The notes under the pieces: model-generated | Database searches by the model: none | What the model saw: only the letters and a program-made list of their open reading frames with translations | What the model was told of the DNA's origin: nothing | Made by a program: the position numbers and the translations under genes | Part shown: piece after piece, positions 35,621 to 47,960 of the stretch | Layout of the letters: each line of letters begins with the position of its first letter | Numbering within the stretch: the stretch's first letter is position 1 | DNA from: Sipunculus nudus | Lineage: Eukaryota > Annelida > Sipuncula > Golfingiida > Sipunculidae | Length of the DNA stretch: 64,000 nucleotides | Assembly: GCA_026874595.1 (NCBI GenBank) | Contig: CM049311.1 | Location: forward strand, 38,460,676-38,524,675 | Direction of reading: 5' to 3'

Positions 35621-36174
35621 TTACAAAGATAAGCACAAGCACATGTAAGCACAAACTGTTTACCTACTTGTATATATGTAAAATTCCTGAATATTGATCT
35701 AAAATATTTCATTAAGTACAAACTGAAGTCCTTAGATCTCAAAACAATGAAGGCCTAGCTGACCATACTGACAATTGATAGGTTGATGCCTAGGTGTCCC
35801 ATACACCTTGAATTCCAGATACTCTATTATTTATGTGTATAAATATCACTATCATTAGTTTTAATTTTCTAACTTTATACACAAACTTACTTTATACCAG
35901 TACATACAGATGACTGATCTTTATTTCCCCTGTACACTATAAGGAGCAATCATATACAATACAGCCTAATAACAAGAATTCTAGGAGTATAGTACATAAA
36001 ACAATGAATAAATATAATGGTTTTACAAAAAAAAACCTAACATGTCAACCATAACCATATACCAGTGTTTAACCCCACATTAAAAACCAAACAAACAACC
36101 GTTGTCCTGTATATTGTATAAAACAATCATGATATACTCTAGTCTTTTAGAAAGTCTGTGTTTTTAATGTGTTT

Positions 36175-36653
36175 AATTTATTCATAATCTCAGGTTTCAG
36201 AAATTAGACCATTATGGTAAGTTTGTCCTAGTACAGATTATGATCGGAGTTTGTCCTAGTAGAAGCTCTGATCAAACTAGTACATTTATATAGGATTGGG
36301 AGTTTGTCCTAGTAGAGACCACGATCTGAGTTTGTCCTAGTAGAATTGCCGATTCTACTAGTAGAAAGTCTAATTATGTTGTGGTCTCTGGTTGATCGTA
36401 GTTTGTCCTAGTAGAGGCTATGATGGGAGTTTGTCCCAGTAGAATTGCCGATTCTACTAGTAGAAAGTATAATTATGTTGTGGCCTCTGGTTGATCGGAG
36501 TTTGTCCTAGTAGAGGCTATGATTCGAGTTTGTCATAGTAGAATTGCCGATCCTACTAGTAGAATGTCTGATCGGAGTTTCTCCTTGTAGAAAGTCCGAT
36601 CGGACTTTGTCCTAGTAGGATCGACGATTCTACTGGATCAGAGTTTGTCCTGT

Positions 36654-36656
<3 letters not shown>
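36175..36656. repeat. Right inverted arm of the inner foldback
   Basis: Reverse complement of the left arm with scattered substitutions and one extra unit (near 36260-36300). It ends at GAGTTTGTCCTGTGAC against the (TA)n tract. Confidence 0.85.

Positions 36657-36732
<76 letters not shown>
36657..36732. repeat. (AT)n(GT)n flanking the inner foldback, right
   Basis: An AT run to about 36704 followed by GT repeats to about 36732. It pairs with the AT run at 33475-33534 on the other side. Confidence 0.95.
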
Positions 36733-36735
<3 letters not shown>

Positions 36736-37249
36736 AGATGATATTTCCTTTTAATTCAGTCAGATATCTGCTGGTCTCTCCTTTTATAAGATTATTAGAG
36801 GTTTTTCCCATTTTCCCACTTTGAGAGGTTTTTCCAAAGGCGGTAAATATCAGTATTTACCAGCTGGTAAATACCACTCTGGGAAAAACTTAACCACCCT
36901 GCTAACTAACCCATATTTATGCCCATGTGTCAAACTTTTTAAAGAAATTTGTTGATTTGTTTTGGTGATCTTGCTTGTAAAAAGAGTCTGAAGGCACAAC
37001 CTTAATGAAACAACAGCATGCCCTACCTCCAGATCTGGAGATATAAATACTGGTACTCTGAAACAGCATGTCATTGTATAACGAGGTCACCAGTCATCCA
37101 ACTCACCTGTGAACTTGTTGAAAAATTGGTGTATCAAATTTGAGGGAAAAAATGCAACACTACAAACACTCTGATGGTGCAGACCAGCATGTTTGTGCTT
37201 TGTAGCTTACAGAATATATCACCATCCGTGTCGTAACCTTGTTTCATGG

Positions 37250-37412
37250 TTCAAAAGAGATTTTACTAGATCTGTCCCAGTATTAAGCATGGCTTTTCTA
37301 GGTCTAACAGTTATGATTTGTGCCCTTTAAATATAAGACCACATGACTGGATGAAAGGACGAAGAACAAAGACCCATCAATAATGCTTAGCATGTCTAAA
37401 AGTCAGCTAAGC
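37250..37412 (+). mobile_element. Degraded H1 3' end
   Basis: Diverged terminal stretch with GACCCATCAATAATGCTTAG and the ending GTCAGCTAAGCTAAAA, a mutated form of TCAGCTGAGCTAAAA. The ACGG patch is reduced to AAGGACGAAGAAC. Confidence 0.55.
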
Positions 37413-37445
37413 TAAAAACATGTTAAGAATAAAATACCTACTATG

Positions 37446-37480
<35 letters not shown>
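37446..37480. repeat. (AT)n microsatellite
   Basis: An AT dinucleotide run of about 35 bases in AT-rich DNA. Confidence 0.9.
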
Positions 37481-37483
<3 letters not shown>

Positions 37484-37862
37484 GATAAAGTACAAATAGT
37501 AAACCCAGAATATGACAGATGACTTGGTAAGCGGAATAATTCACAGGTGTGGGTTCTTATCGTGCATGATAACAGGGATCAAAGTCTGTGTCCAGTCACT
37601 TGAAATAGACATGTGCGCCAAACAACAGGGCCAGATATCCTCTATCAAGCAACTGATATTGTAATTTAAGATTAATGATCACTGTGAATATTAAAATTTT
37701 ACAAAGGCAGTCTCTGTAAATTCCTTCCCTTCAAAATCAAGAATGAACTACTGTTTCAATGTTATTATATGATATCTCAAAATTCAAATTAGTTCAACTA
37801 AATTGAAACCAGGTTTATTGAAATTTCTGCACAATAATGACAATTTTTAAAAATATGAAAAA

Positions 37863-38796
37863 GAGGTGACCAAGGGGTCATGACACTCAGAGGACTACGA
37901 AGACATTCACAAAAGGAATTTTATCAACTGAAAGCCCAATTTTGTAGATGGTATCCCCATTCAACTGAAGCATAGCTAGGTAGTGGGTAACAGAGACCTA
38001 ATTTCAGGTTTCCAAGGTGATTTTTCATGGAACTCCCTGAATGTCAAGTTAGAAGATCCTAGGAGCAATTCCAGGACTATCTTTGAAGATCTCTTAAATA
38101 AAAATTTATATAAAATGCGTAAAAATTGGGAAAAATTCACATGGCGTCACCAGTCTGCAGGAACTGATGAAACATTCCATGTTCAATGTGCATGCAAAAA
38201 ATCATGGTGATGAATGCATTAGATGTTCAGAAACTGGAGGTTTTTTTAAATAAAATTTTTAATCATACTGAGGGCTACTAACAAGCCCTATAGCTCAAAG
38301 GATAACAGAGACCTAATTTCAGGTTTCCAAGGAGATTTTTCATGGACCTTCCTTCTTGTTAAATTAGAAGATTCTAGGTTGAATGGTTACGATTTGCACA
38401 CTGTTAACGGACAACTTCATCACTGAAGGTCTCAAAAAGAGAGAAAATGTGGAAAAATTAAGAAAAACACAGGTGAAGCAAACCAGCCTGCAGAACTGAT
38501 GAAACTCTCCATGATCAACATGCGTGCAAATAATCATGATGACCAATGCATTTGTTGTTCAGATACTGGAGCTTTTGTGTCAAATTTTTAATTATCCTAG
38601 GGGGTACATCTGCCCCATAGCTTGAAGGATATGGGTAACAGAGACCTAATTTAAGGTTACCACAAAGATTTTTCATGGACCTCACTGCATATCAAGTAAG
38701 AAGATTCCAGGTCCAGCGGTTATGAGTTGTGCCTGGTTAACCGAAGGACAGACAAAGAGTGATTGCTATAGGTCAGATGACTTTCAGTCATCTAGA
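37863..38796 (+). mobile_element. Degraded H1 element, short form
   Basis: The 5' end GACCAAGGGGTCATGACACT is a decayed GACCCATGGGTCATGACGCT. The 3' end GGTCAGATGACTTTCAGTCA is a decayed hairpin. Between lie three units with GGGTAACAGAGACCTAATTT, as in 49980-52240. No coding. Confidence 0.6.
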
Positions 38797-39283
38797 AATG
38801 ATTCTACCACATACATATTTATTTCACCAATTAACTGAAACAACATTATGCATAAAATTTTGACATATCTGGAACATAATTTTCTAAGATAAGGTAAAGC
38901 TAATCTGAAACCCTGGGAAGGTAAGTTAATAACTACCCCAAACCAGCAATGTGCAGTTTTCAGCCTGTCTAAAGCTGATACCGGTAATTTATTTGACATC
39001 AAACAAACTTACTGAAATAAACTTTTAATATAGTTATTATATCCTGACCTGTGACCTAACATAACTGTTTACTGCTTAGCCATGTGGTTTCATGCACTAG
39101 GTACCTGCCATTTTACAAACAAAGAACACACTACAGCCTGGTGTAAGTCAGGGCAAGAAATTTACTATATTTTGGCAGATATTAGCAAATAAATAATACC
39201 TTAATTGAACATTATTATTTTCATTATTTCAGTAGTTCAAGCAAACTGTAAGCGTATACCGTCCATGGATGAGTGACAGCAGT

Positions 39284-39418
39284 CATGTATAGAGGTACGG
39301 ACCAGACCGCTTGGACCGGTCTGGTCCACAAGTTTTGACTGGACCAGACCGTACCGCTAACATTTAGTACCGGACCGCTATTACCCTGGACTGGACCTGT
39401 CCGTACCGCTCTACCTTT
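39284..39418. mobile_element. Small palindromic MITE-like element
   Basis: About 135 bases. TATAGAGGTACGGACCAGAC at one end faces GTCCGTACCGCTCTAC at the other, and the interior repeats GGACCAGACCG and GGACCGG several times in both directions. GC content is much higher than the surroundings. Confidence 0.55.
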
Positions 39419-39533
39419 AAGGTTTAAGCTATGAATCTGAATTAATGGATTTATCATCAATCTACAAATCTTGCTTAGGACAAGGTGAAATTAACCTCTC
39501 AAAGAAAGACTCTTTAGCTATGTAAAATGTATT

Positions 39534-39835
39534 AACTAGGGACCCAGGGGTCTCGACGCTCAGCTGAATTTGTCAATAAGGATATTTTCATGAAATTTTC
39601 CAGAATGAAGGTTCGGTGACCTTAACCAATGACCACGTTGTGACAAAAAAATCTGAGAACTTATTATCCTTCAACTTGCAGCATTTAGATTATTGTAACA
39701 ATCTATTAAAAGAGTTGGGCCAGTGACCTTGACCTCTGACCAGGTAACCTCAAAATCTACAGATTTCTTCCACTTTTGGCAAGTAAGCCATGTGTGAAGA
39801 TGGCTTGAATGGAGATTATGATATGATGTGATTGA
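39534..39835 (+). mobile_element. H1 5' fragment
   Basis: It starts AGGGACCCAGGGGTCTCGAC then GCTCAGCTGA, followed by units with GTGACCTTGACC like 2640-3200. No 3' hairpin is found, so the copy is truncated. Confidence 0.5.
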
Positions 39836-41099
39836 AATATATGTGTTAGAATGTGGGAATATTGATGGTAAAATGACCAAGATCTTGTTTGAAATTTGGT
39901 GCGTTTACTTTTTTATTCTTTATTATCATTCAAACAGGGCTACCTGAAGTAAGATACTTTTTACCAACAAAATTTTTTAAGTGTCAGTATCATAAAATAT
40001 CTGGATTGACATGCATTTAATTAAGACACCCAATTACTGATTCATATAAACCACTGTAAAAAGCAAATAAATTGAAAAAATATCAGTCTGGCAAAAAATT
40101 GTTTGTGTCCTGCAAAAAATTCAGCTGTCCTACAAATTTTTACCCAAAGCAGAACACCTTTCAGAATATTTCAAGCCCGGTAAATAGATAAATTTATATG
40201 TCAATGATAAAATGGCCATATTGATGTAATGGGCCAATAGAGCAGGAACACAGTGAACACAGGATAAATTCACAAGTTATTTTTTTTAATGTTCAATTGA
40301 TATCATTAATAGAGAATGTGAAATGAACCTTATGTATTAGACTGTTTTTAGACCTGGTTACAAATATTATAAATTTCAATATTTCTTCAGCAAATACTGA
40401 AATGCAATATGAATTGAATACCACACATTCAAGCAAAAAATTATCGGTATTTTTAGACATACCCCCAATTTCTAAAGCAGAGTAATTGCCTTGGTACATA
40501 AAGACATTAAAACAGCCTGATCAAAGTGAAAATGTGTGATGAACAATTCCACACTGGCCATGGAGAGTGCCTCATATTAGTTATTATAACAAGTTGTACT
40601 GTCCATGTAAAATAAATGAAGTTTATAGAATATATCTGCACCATCTTTTCTGTCTACTCACTTGCCATCTTTCACATTTTTAGAGAAAAGATATAATATA
40701 TTTGTTTTCTTTCCTGTTTCCACTCAGTTACAACTAACACCCATAATATACAAATGGTATCCAAAAGCTTGTTGAGGACTAGTCAGAGGGTTCATTTTGG
40801 CTTCACTGCATTCAGGCCCTAACTGTGTGAAAGAGATATCAGAATTTAGTTATTAAGCCATTTAAAAGAGGTGAAAAACTCTTTGTCTTTTTTTACAGAT
40901 TTAATATAAACACATTTTTATGGTGTCCTATTTAGTTTAAAGTAAAAGATGATGTAATAATACTGTATCTTACACTGCTTGGCGTAGTTGGATACAGGGC
41001 GCTGCAATAGCTCCTTGGAAAAATAAAATAAACTAGATAAAGCATGCAAATACATGAAGTGTCCCATGGTCACATAATTTCAGGAAATCATCAATATAC
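39836..41099. other. No gene recognised
   Basis: AT-rich sequence without recognisable exon, RNA or repeat structure. Confidence 0.4.
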
Positions 41100-41845
41100 A
41101 CCTTAAACCACTTTATGATGATATTTAGTCATTGTTGAAAATACATGTGCTAACAAACTGCACAAATATGGACCAAGTTCAAACAAAAGTTGATCAGGTT
41201 GAAGGATTCACTTGTCGATGAATTCCACTAAATTAAAACAAAATCCAATCAAAACCCTTGGTGCTATTGCGCTTACAAACAAATGATGTCCAAAGTCTAA
41301 CTGTGACTTGACTGCTTAAGTCAAGTAAATAAGCAAAATGGTTACTATAAGGCCCACTGATGAATAATGCACGGTTTGGTCAAATTCTGATGAATAAAAG
41401 AGCATTATAGAAGCATTAATATAACACATACAATTATTACAATAGCATTAATATAAGCATGCTGTCTGACCTAGTTTTATGGCAAAATTAAGTCAGAGTG
41501 ACCTAACCTCAGAAATCTATGTAGAATTAGTATAATGAAATATTGCTATACAAGAATATTTGACCATATGCCCGAGATATTCCTTGAACAGCTTTTTCAT
41601 CATATTTAGTCATTGGTGAAAATGCCAAAGTGCTAATAAAATTGCGCAAATATGGGTCAAGGTCAACCAAAGTTAATCAGTTCAAGAGTCATTAGTCAAT
41701 GCCTTCCACTAAATTTGAACAAAATCCTATTAAAACCCATGGAGCCATCGTGCTGATGAACAAACGGTGCGCCCAGTCTACTGTGAGTTGACCTTAAGAG
41801 CATAAGTCAAGGTCACAGCACCAGAAAACATTTTTTGCCTCAATA
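41100..41845. repeat. Two diverged direct copies of a ~245-bp repeat
   Basis: 41100-41340 and 41600-41845 share in order ATATTTAGTCATTG(T/G)TGAAAAT, CACAAATATGGACCAAG / CGCAAATATGGGTCAAG, TCCACTAAATT and AAAACCCTTGGTGC / AAAACCCATGGAGC. The copies are about 500 bases apart. Confidence 0.6.
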
Positions 41846-42419
41846 ATACAGAATTATAATATAATATTTACAGCTGCCAGCATTTAGGAGTTGTGTAGAT
41901 GGGGCACCTTATTCACAAAATTTTACTCTTTATATAATCTTATGAAAATATTGCTTTGTGAATAGTGTGGATTTGAAACCCACAAAAAGCCAGTATGTGG
42001 CATCAGAGACTTGTTACAGGAAAATCATTGACTGGTTCATAACCAGGTATGAAAATAAAAACAGTGATATTAATCTGTAAATATATATATAATATAATAT
42101 AATATAATATATTAGTATATTACATTACTTTATAACTGGGAAGTTTCGTGTTACACAAAAGTCCATATCATACTGCCCATAAAACCCATATATGAGGGTT
42201 TTAAGACTTGCAAGGGCTGAATCAATATACCGATACATCAAAATGCCACATCAATATGGTAACCGGAAGAAAAAAGTTTGAGATTGAAATTTTAATACCC
42301 AATAATAAGCTAATATTTAATACCCAATTTAATAGGCATATGAGGTTAAAGAAAAAGATAGACATTACGTTTCTCAATATTTCATATCTTATGCCATTTA
42401 TGAAATGAAAAACCTAGTC

Positions 42420-42720
42420 CCCCCCCCCCCCCCAGGCTTATAATTTGAAATGAGTACAAGTCTACAAAGCCCAAAGTGGACAGCACTGAGACTGAATCGG
42501 TTGTCCAATACCCAACCCTACTTATTGCCATACCCAGCTAAATCCAGGTATAACCCACCTAGTACCTACGTTTACCCTGTCGGGTATAGCTGCCCAATCC
42601 TGGGAAAGTGGCTGTGGAATAGAGTATACACAAGTTGTACCTGAATTGATAGTAAAATTAAACTTTCTGCCAAAAGGAATGCACATGGTAACTGTACTAG
42701 GGTCACCCTCTGACAAACAC
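42420..42720. other. C run followed by a GC-richer patch
   Basis: A run of 14 C lies at 42420-42433. The following 280 bases are clearly richer in G and C than the surroundings, with short ORFs on both strands (64 codons each). No splice sites or family motifs are recognised; it may be an unrecognised SINE or repeat. Confidence 0.35.
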
Positions 42721-44092
42721 TACGATACACTCATTCAAATTTGTATTTGAAGCAAAAACTGGTATGAATGGATAAATTACCATCTTCTGAATATGTCAAT
42801 GCAGTATTGTGCCAATACTTTGTTAAATAAAAGAAAACAAGTGTTTTGCACACCTGACAAGGTGTCAAACTATTCATAGAAAACCATCAACAACCACAGA
42901 AAACTACCAAAAATCAACAAAAAGCACTTGGAATCAGCAAAGTTTTATTTTACACATTCCTGAAAATTTTAGTTGTTTTAACTGATAAATACCATAAAAT
43001 AATAAGATTTATAGGGTGCAAAGTATTATTTACAATAATAAATAACAAAATAAATAATTTACGTATACCTGTATAAATTCATTTCACAATTTGAACTTAT
43101 GACTAATTCTCAAATTATTCTAAAACATAATTTTTAATGTATTTTAGGCAATAATAAAATTTATAATTCAATAGTATGATTTTTATATTGAAGGTAGAAC
43201 CTAACGCTGTTTAGTATGTGCCCCGTGACTTGGATAAAGGGAAAGGTATTGCCACCTGTTGGCCAAATCTGTTACTAACATTGGTAACAACAGCTTGACA
43301 GGAGAGAAATAAATGCCAAATTCTGTATAAATTATTAATTTTTATCAATCTTATTATTTTATGTTTGTTATCAGTGAAAACAATTAAAATTAAAATATAC
43401 AGGAGTGTCAAGTAGTTTGATTTTCATAGTTTCAGTATTTTTGGTTGATTTTAGATGGTCTTCCATGGTTTTCTGTGTCCTAGCTACCACATGACAAGTG
43501 TTCAGCTTGATTGCATGTTGCGCAACAAGGGGACAGCGTCATAGCCTTATAGATGGCTGCCAGCTCAGCTGGTGAACTAACTGCAACATGAGCCACTTTC
43601 ATATTTCATTTCTTTATTTCCTAAAATCATAACATAATATAGCCCATAGCTTTCGTGCTCTCTCTTTGCGCTTCAGCTCCCTCCGCTGAGAGAGCCCTAG
43701 TATGAGGTGTTTGAAAACTGGAGACATGCCACTGGACAATAAAACAATTATCTCCCAGCTAAAAATGTGTCATATATATAAGAATACAAACATATTTGTA
43801 TCATATGGTAACACAACATACCACTTTAAAATCGTCATGTCCATTAAACAGTTGAATCAGGTAGGTCTATATCTCAAGCGGTAAAAACAAGCGTGTCTGG
43901 AGGGGATTTCCTTGTTAAAACATCATACCCGTTTTCAACCTCCAGCGCAGAGTCAAGATATGTTGTGTTTAGCCTTAGCATTCATGATAAATTTCTGTAC
44001 GGAGAATGATGCAACACACACGCCATCTGGCGATTGTCCCAACTTTAGGAACAACTGTCAGGTCCAGGGAAGGTAAACTTTTAAAGTGAGTA
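42721..44092. other. No gene recognised
   Basis: AT-rich sequence. A slightly GC-richer portion near 43480-43720 has a pyrimidine tract but no convincing exon. Confidence 0.4.
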
Positions 44093-45640
44093 CTGTTTAG
44101 GCGGTGTGACTATTTACCGTCCGGGACTCCCTGAATACCGTCCGGGACCCAGCTGTACCGCCCAGGACACCAGAACTAGATTAAAAATATTACTTAAATG
44201 CATACAAACACTTATTGATGTTAAGTACGATTTTATTGTCCAGATCCCAAGAAATATTGCTTTAATTAGCGACTGTACAGGGATTTTTGTTATTTTTAAT
44301 TACGATTCTATTTGTTTAAAGAGAGATAAAAGATACCTTAGAATTTCCACCCACAATTGTGCAAACAACTACATACAATATATAACTGATAGAATGAATT
44401 TATCTCTCTCTCTCTCCCTTTATAACATCATCAATATTGAATACAATTAAATATATCTATGAGGGTCGCATTTTTTTTACCATGAGGATGAGGCCTTTAC
44501 TGATGTGCGTATTGCTGATAGTATTATGTATTGCTAATATAATTAATGACACGTTATGATTACTACAATATGGAATATAATAAAATAAAGCTATATGAGG
44601 GTCGCCTATGTTAACCATGAGGATTAGGCCTTTATTGATTTGTGTATTGCCGAAAGGATTATGTTTTGCAAATATAATTAATGACACGATATGATTACAA
44701 CAATACGAATAAGCACACGGCATGTATCAGTGACAGCACCATAGACCACAGCCGTCAAACCGGGAAGATGGCAACGGTTCAACGCATTGTATAACAACTC
44801 CTAATCACACCAACTCGCTAATTAATTATGTCACACCGACAGGCGTTCAGGGTTTTGGTGGAGCAATTAGTGGCAGGCGATTATTGATCAAAGGGTCAGT
44901 TTTCCCCGACTTTCGTCCTCGACTAGGTAAGAATTTTTCAGGACTAGTTCTGTTGCCCTGGACGGTATATTGGCGGGTATAATCACATTCTGAATACACA
45001 TGGTTACAATTTATAAAAATATTAATATGATCATTTCCATGGCAATATAGGCCTACCAAACAATTTTATTCTTATTAAAAATATAATCGTAATATCTTTT
45101 GAGTGTTAATATTATAATATGTAGTATATTTAATTTGGCTATTGTGCATGGTTGATCTCAGGCCTGTTCGGGGCTTTTTTTGGTTTCCCCGTACGGTATT
45201 CTGGGGGGAAGAAGTATATTCAGAATGCATATGATTAACAATATTAATAATAATTATAATAATAATAATATTAATAGTAATAATATAATCAATAACATGG
45301 CGTTAAACTGATATATTCATATTAAAATATAATAATCACAAGCTGTGGAATATAATCACATGATCTTTGAGTGTTTTGAAATGTAGTATATTTTGTTATT
45401 GTGCATTAGTGCGCATCAGGTCTGTTTAGGGCTGGTTTTGTTGACCCGAACGGTATACTGGAGGCCCGGTCGGTCCCGGAAGGTCTGCATGCATTTAAGT
45501 AATACTTTTAAGCTTATTCTGGTGTCTGGGACGGTGTCTTAGTGACCCAGGCGGTACAGCTATTTCCCGGACGGTATTCAGGGAGTCCCAGACGGTGTCG
45601 GGTGGTCCCGGACGGTAAATAGTCACACCCCTGTTTAGGC
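44093..45640. mobile_element. MULE-like non-autonomous DNA transposon with 10-bp target duplication
   Basis: CTGTTTAGGC occurs at 44093-44102 and 45631-45640, directly flanking inverted ends GGTGTGACTATTTACCGTCC and GGACGGTAAATAGTCACACC. The inverted ends extend about 115-140 bases (44103-44215; 45487-45630). Length and duplication size fit Mutator-like elements; hAT-type (8 bp) is less likely. No transposase is found inside. The interior holds a direct repeat (44451-44710) and repeated GACGGTAT words. Confidence 0.8.
44451..44710. repeat. ~133-bp direct tandem repeat within the MULE-like element
   Basis: Two copies share GAGGGTCGC, ACCATGAGGAT(G/T)AGGCC, ATAATTAATGACACG and ATGATTAC, with starts near 44457 and 44594. 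Confidence 0.75.
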
Positions 45641-46394
45641 ATTAAAGCAGGGGTTACAACAAAATTACTAGTTAAGGCGAATACATTAACATTTTTTTGC
45701 CCCTGAAGATGTAAGCTTCCCTATTACAAACACAATATTGGATTTTATAGGAATTTTTGCCCAGTACAGGATTTACGTTCTCCAGTTTACTTGAAGCTTC
45801 ACATGCGTCAAGTATCCATGGAATGGATACATACGCCGCATTATAACATGCAGTTAGACATAATACAGCATTGCATAGTTTTATTAAACAAATGATAATT
45901 TATCCATTGATGCCAGTTTTTTGCTTCAAATTCAAATGAGTGTTTTTTGGCGTTTTGGGGGACCGCTGTACTGTAAAGATAAACAAGTTCCATGCACGAG
46001 TGGCTCTGGATGGGGGGGGGGGGGGGGATTCTGTCTCCTCTGGTAAACGTGAGTGGCCAACTTTTGAGACAGACGTTCAAGTGCCAAAAGTAGCAACAGA
46101 GATAGATGTGTCAGTTAAAGTTACGGGAAGTATACAGTAAAACTGATTACCTACCTATGCAGGCGAGCCAAAACTGTATGACTGTGTCGCTTGTTTGAGT
46201 TTGTAAACAAGACGCTGCGGTCGAGGGGACCCTCCCAAAAAACTGACTCTGCTGGAAGGTCAGCCTCGTTTTAATTGAAGATCCCACACAAACGGTAAAA
46301 TACTCAGGTAACGGCCCGTTATTTCTGTTGCACACCAGCAATTATATTTTGCTGGACATCTTCAAACTAAAGCCAGATTGTGAGACGAAATAAT

Positions 46395-46640
46395 CAGCTA
46401 TTGTAAAATGAACAGCTGAATCGTCATCGTGTGAATTTGCCGTATTGAAACGGGTTTTGTATGATTATCTAAACACTTTCTCAACAACAGTCAATAATAT
46501 TTCCTTTAAATGCCGACAGATGTCACGGTTGTCTTGTAAACAACATGGCGACCTTGTTGCGCGCACATTCCTAACTGAATCAAGTTTGCGGACTTAACAC
46601 AAGTGGCATCTGGTATGTGTAAATCATCCCGGGATCATAG
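46395..46640. promoter_or_regulatory. Candidate promoter patch with YY1-like site and CpGs
   Basis: A patch around 46540-46575 holds AACATGGCGACC, a close match to the YY1 site AANATGGCG often found at transcription starts, followed by TTGTTGCGCGCAC. A downstream CTG|GTATGTGT at about 46612 could be a donor on the plus strand. Neither strand shows clear coding. It could serve the plus-strand exon at 55162 or, in reverse, CPT1; both are guesses. Confidence 0.25.
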
Positions 46641-47789
46641 AAATGGGGATGAACTAAACCAATTTTTAAGGTAATATCATACACATTTTTCAGGAGAAAC
46701 GATTTTCATTCAACTAGAATGCACATTGAACCTGTCACGACAGAACATGTTTTGGCAGGTTGACACTGACAGGTTTCACTTGGACCTTGGTATGTCAACC
46801 TGTCAACTAACATCTGATCATGGATGCAGTCTGTGCTCTCTCTCATGGCCAATATAGCATTTCATATTGTTATAGCACCTCATGTGACAGTTGTTAAGAA
46901 TTCAGCCTTCAATGTCTGCTCAGTCAAAACGGGTGTCGCATAAATTGTTACCTTACAAAGGCCAATACATATTTTCCTGAGAAATTTCCATATTTCATTT
47001 TGCTTATACCTGAAGTTTATTATATAAAAGGTGGAAATCTGGTTTCCCTGCACAAGGGGTGTGGGCAGCAGCCCTCACCATACGCTAAATCCAGCTGTTC
47101 AAATACAAATTGTTCCCCATTTCAGTACGCGATACATTGCGCTTGACTCGGAGCTATAAATGAGCAAAAATTGCCTTTACTGCAATCATGTCTTCATGGC
47201 CACAAGTGCTTGACACAATATCAACTAACATAATCATTGCTATTGGCTATGGTGACAATAAGGGGGAAATAGGGCTCCGGCCTACACCAGCCTTTCTATC
47301 AGATTATCAATAATTGAACTCGTTTATCCTTGCTTTTAGGGGTTTCACACCTTAAATAAACCATCGAGTCCAAAAAAAAAATGTGTTTTGAATTTCAATC
47401 TTCTTCACTTCTATAACTTATCCTGTCTACTTACTAAAAACCATAAGGTATGAAACCTGTATCTTGGAACGAAAGGTCACGCCAATACTTTGTCTTGAAT
47501 GTAGATGGATATTCAGATATTATAAACACTAGACCCAGTAATGAAGATGTCCATAGAAACACAGGGATGTGTATGTTCATGACCATAAACAGGTCAAGCC
47601 TAAAGGCCGGCCCATTATTTAGATTGCACTGATTTATATTTGTCTTAAGCCAAACAATTTTACTAAAACCCTTCTTCGTGCACATATGGCTTATCCACTT
47701 ATAGATGAAAAGCCTTCCATTTTGAGGTAATGAGGTCAAAGGTCAAGGCCACAGGCTCCACTTCTTAAAAAATTGTAAATATTCCAGAT
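46641..47789. other. No gene recognised
   Basis: AT-rich sequence with one stretch at 47440-47640 where both strands are open for 60-100 codons. No splice or family signal supports coding. Confidence 0.4.
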
Positions 47790-47960
47790 ATGCCTTAGGC
47801 CTTATTTTTGCTAAACAGATAAAAGCACTACATAACATAGGAAATCATATTAAAATTGTATTATTTAATCTTCTTGAAAGATGAAAATCAAAATAAAAAT
47901 GTTTGATGTGGGGGTTAAAATTGATGCGAGCGGTGCCTGAGAACCATGCCTTTTATTTTT
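47790..47960. repeat. Dispersed repeat, inverted relative of 31890-32198
   Basis: CTTGAAAGATGAAAATCAAA and GTGCCTGAGAACCATGCC match, reversed, the words noted at 31910-32010. Confidence 0.5.

Larger units (their letters stand above)
33535..36656. mobile_element. Inner foldback element with ~450-bp inverted repeats
   Basis: The arms are 33535-33990 and 36175-36656. Both start at the outside with GTCACAGGACAAACTC and are built from repeats of CTACTAGGACAAACTCCGATC and ACTTTCTACTAGTAGAATCG separated by AACCAGAGACCACAACATAA. They match along their full length with scattered changes. Both outer ends touch a (TA)n tract, so the element appears inserted in a TA microsatellite, which hides any TA target duplication. 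The 2.2-kb middle has no transposase and holds an H3 element. Confidence 0.85.
32836..36915. mobile_element. Outer foldback-like element (candidate)
   Basis: The left edge ACAGGGTTGTTATTTTTCCC and the right edge, read reversed, GCAGGGTGGTTAAGTTTTTC are alike over about 35 bases, flanked by CTAACTA and CTAACTAA. Inside, several GGGAAAAAC and GGGATAACTGG words repeat. The space between is filled by (TA)n tracts and a second foldback. The inverted match is short, so this is a candidate only. Confidence 0.4.

Noticed and set aside
47434-47739. Minus-strand 101-codon and plus-strand 60-codon ORFs facing each other
   Set aside because: No splice signals, no family motif and AT-driven composition; chance ORFs.
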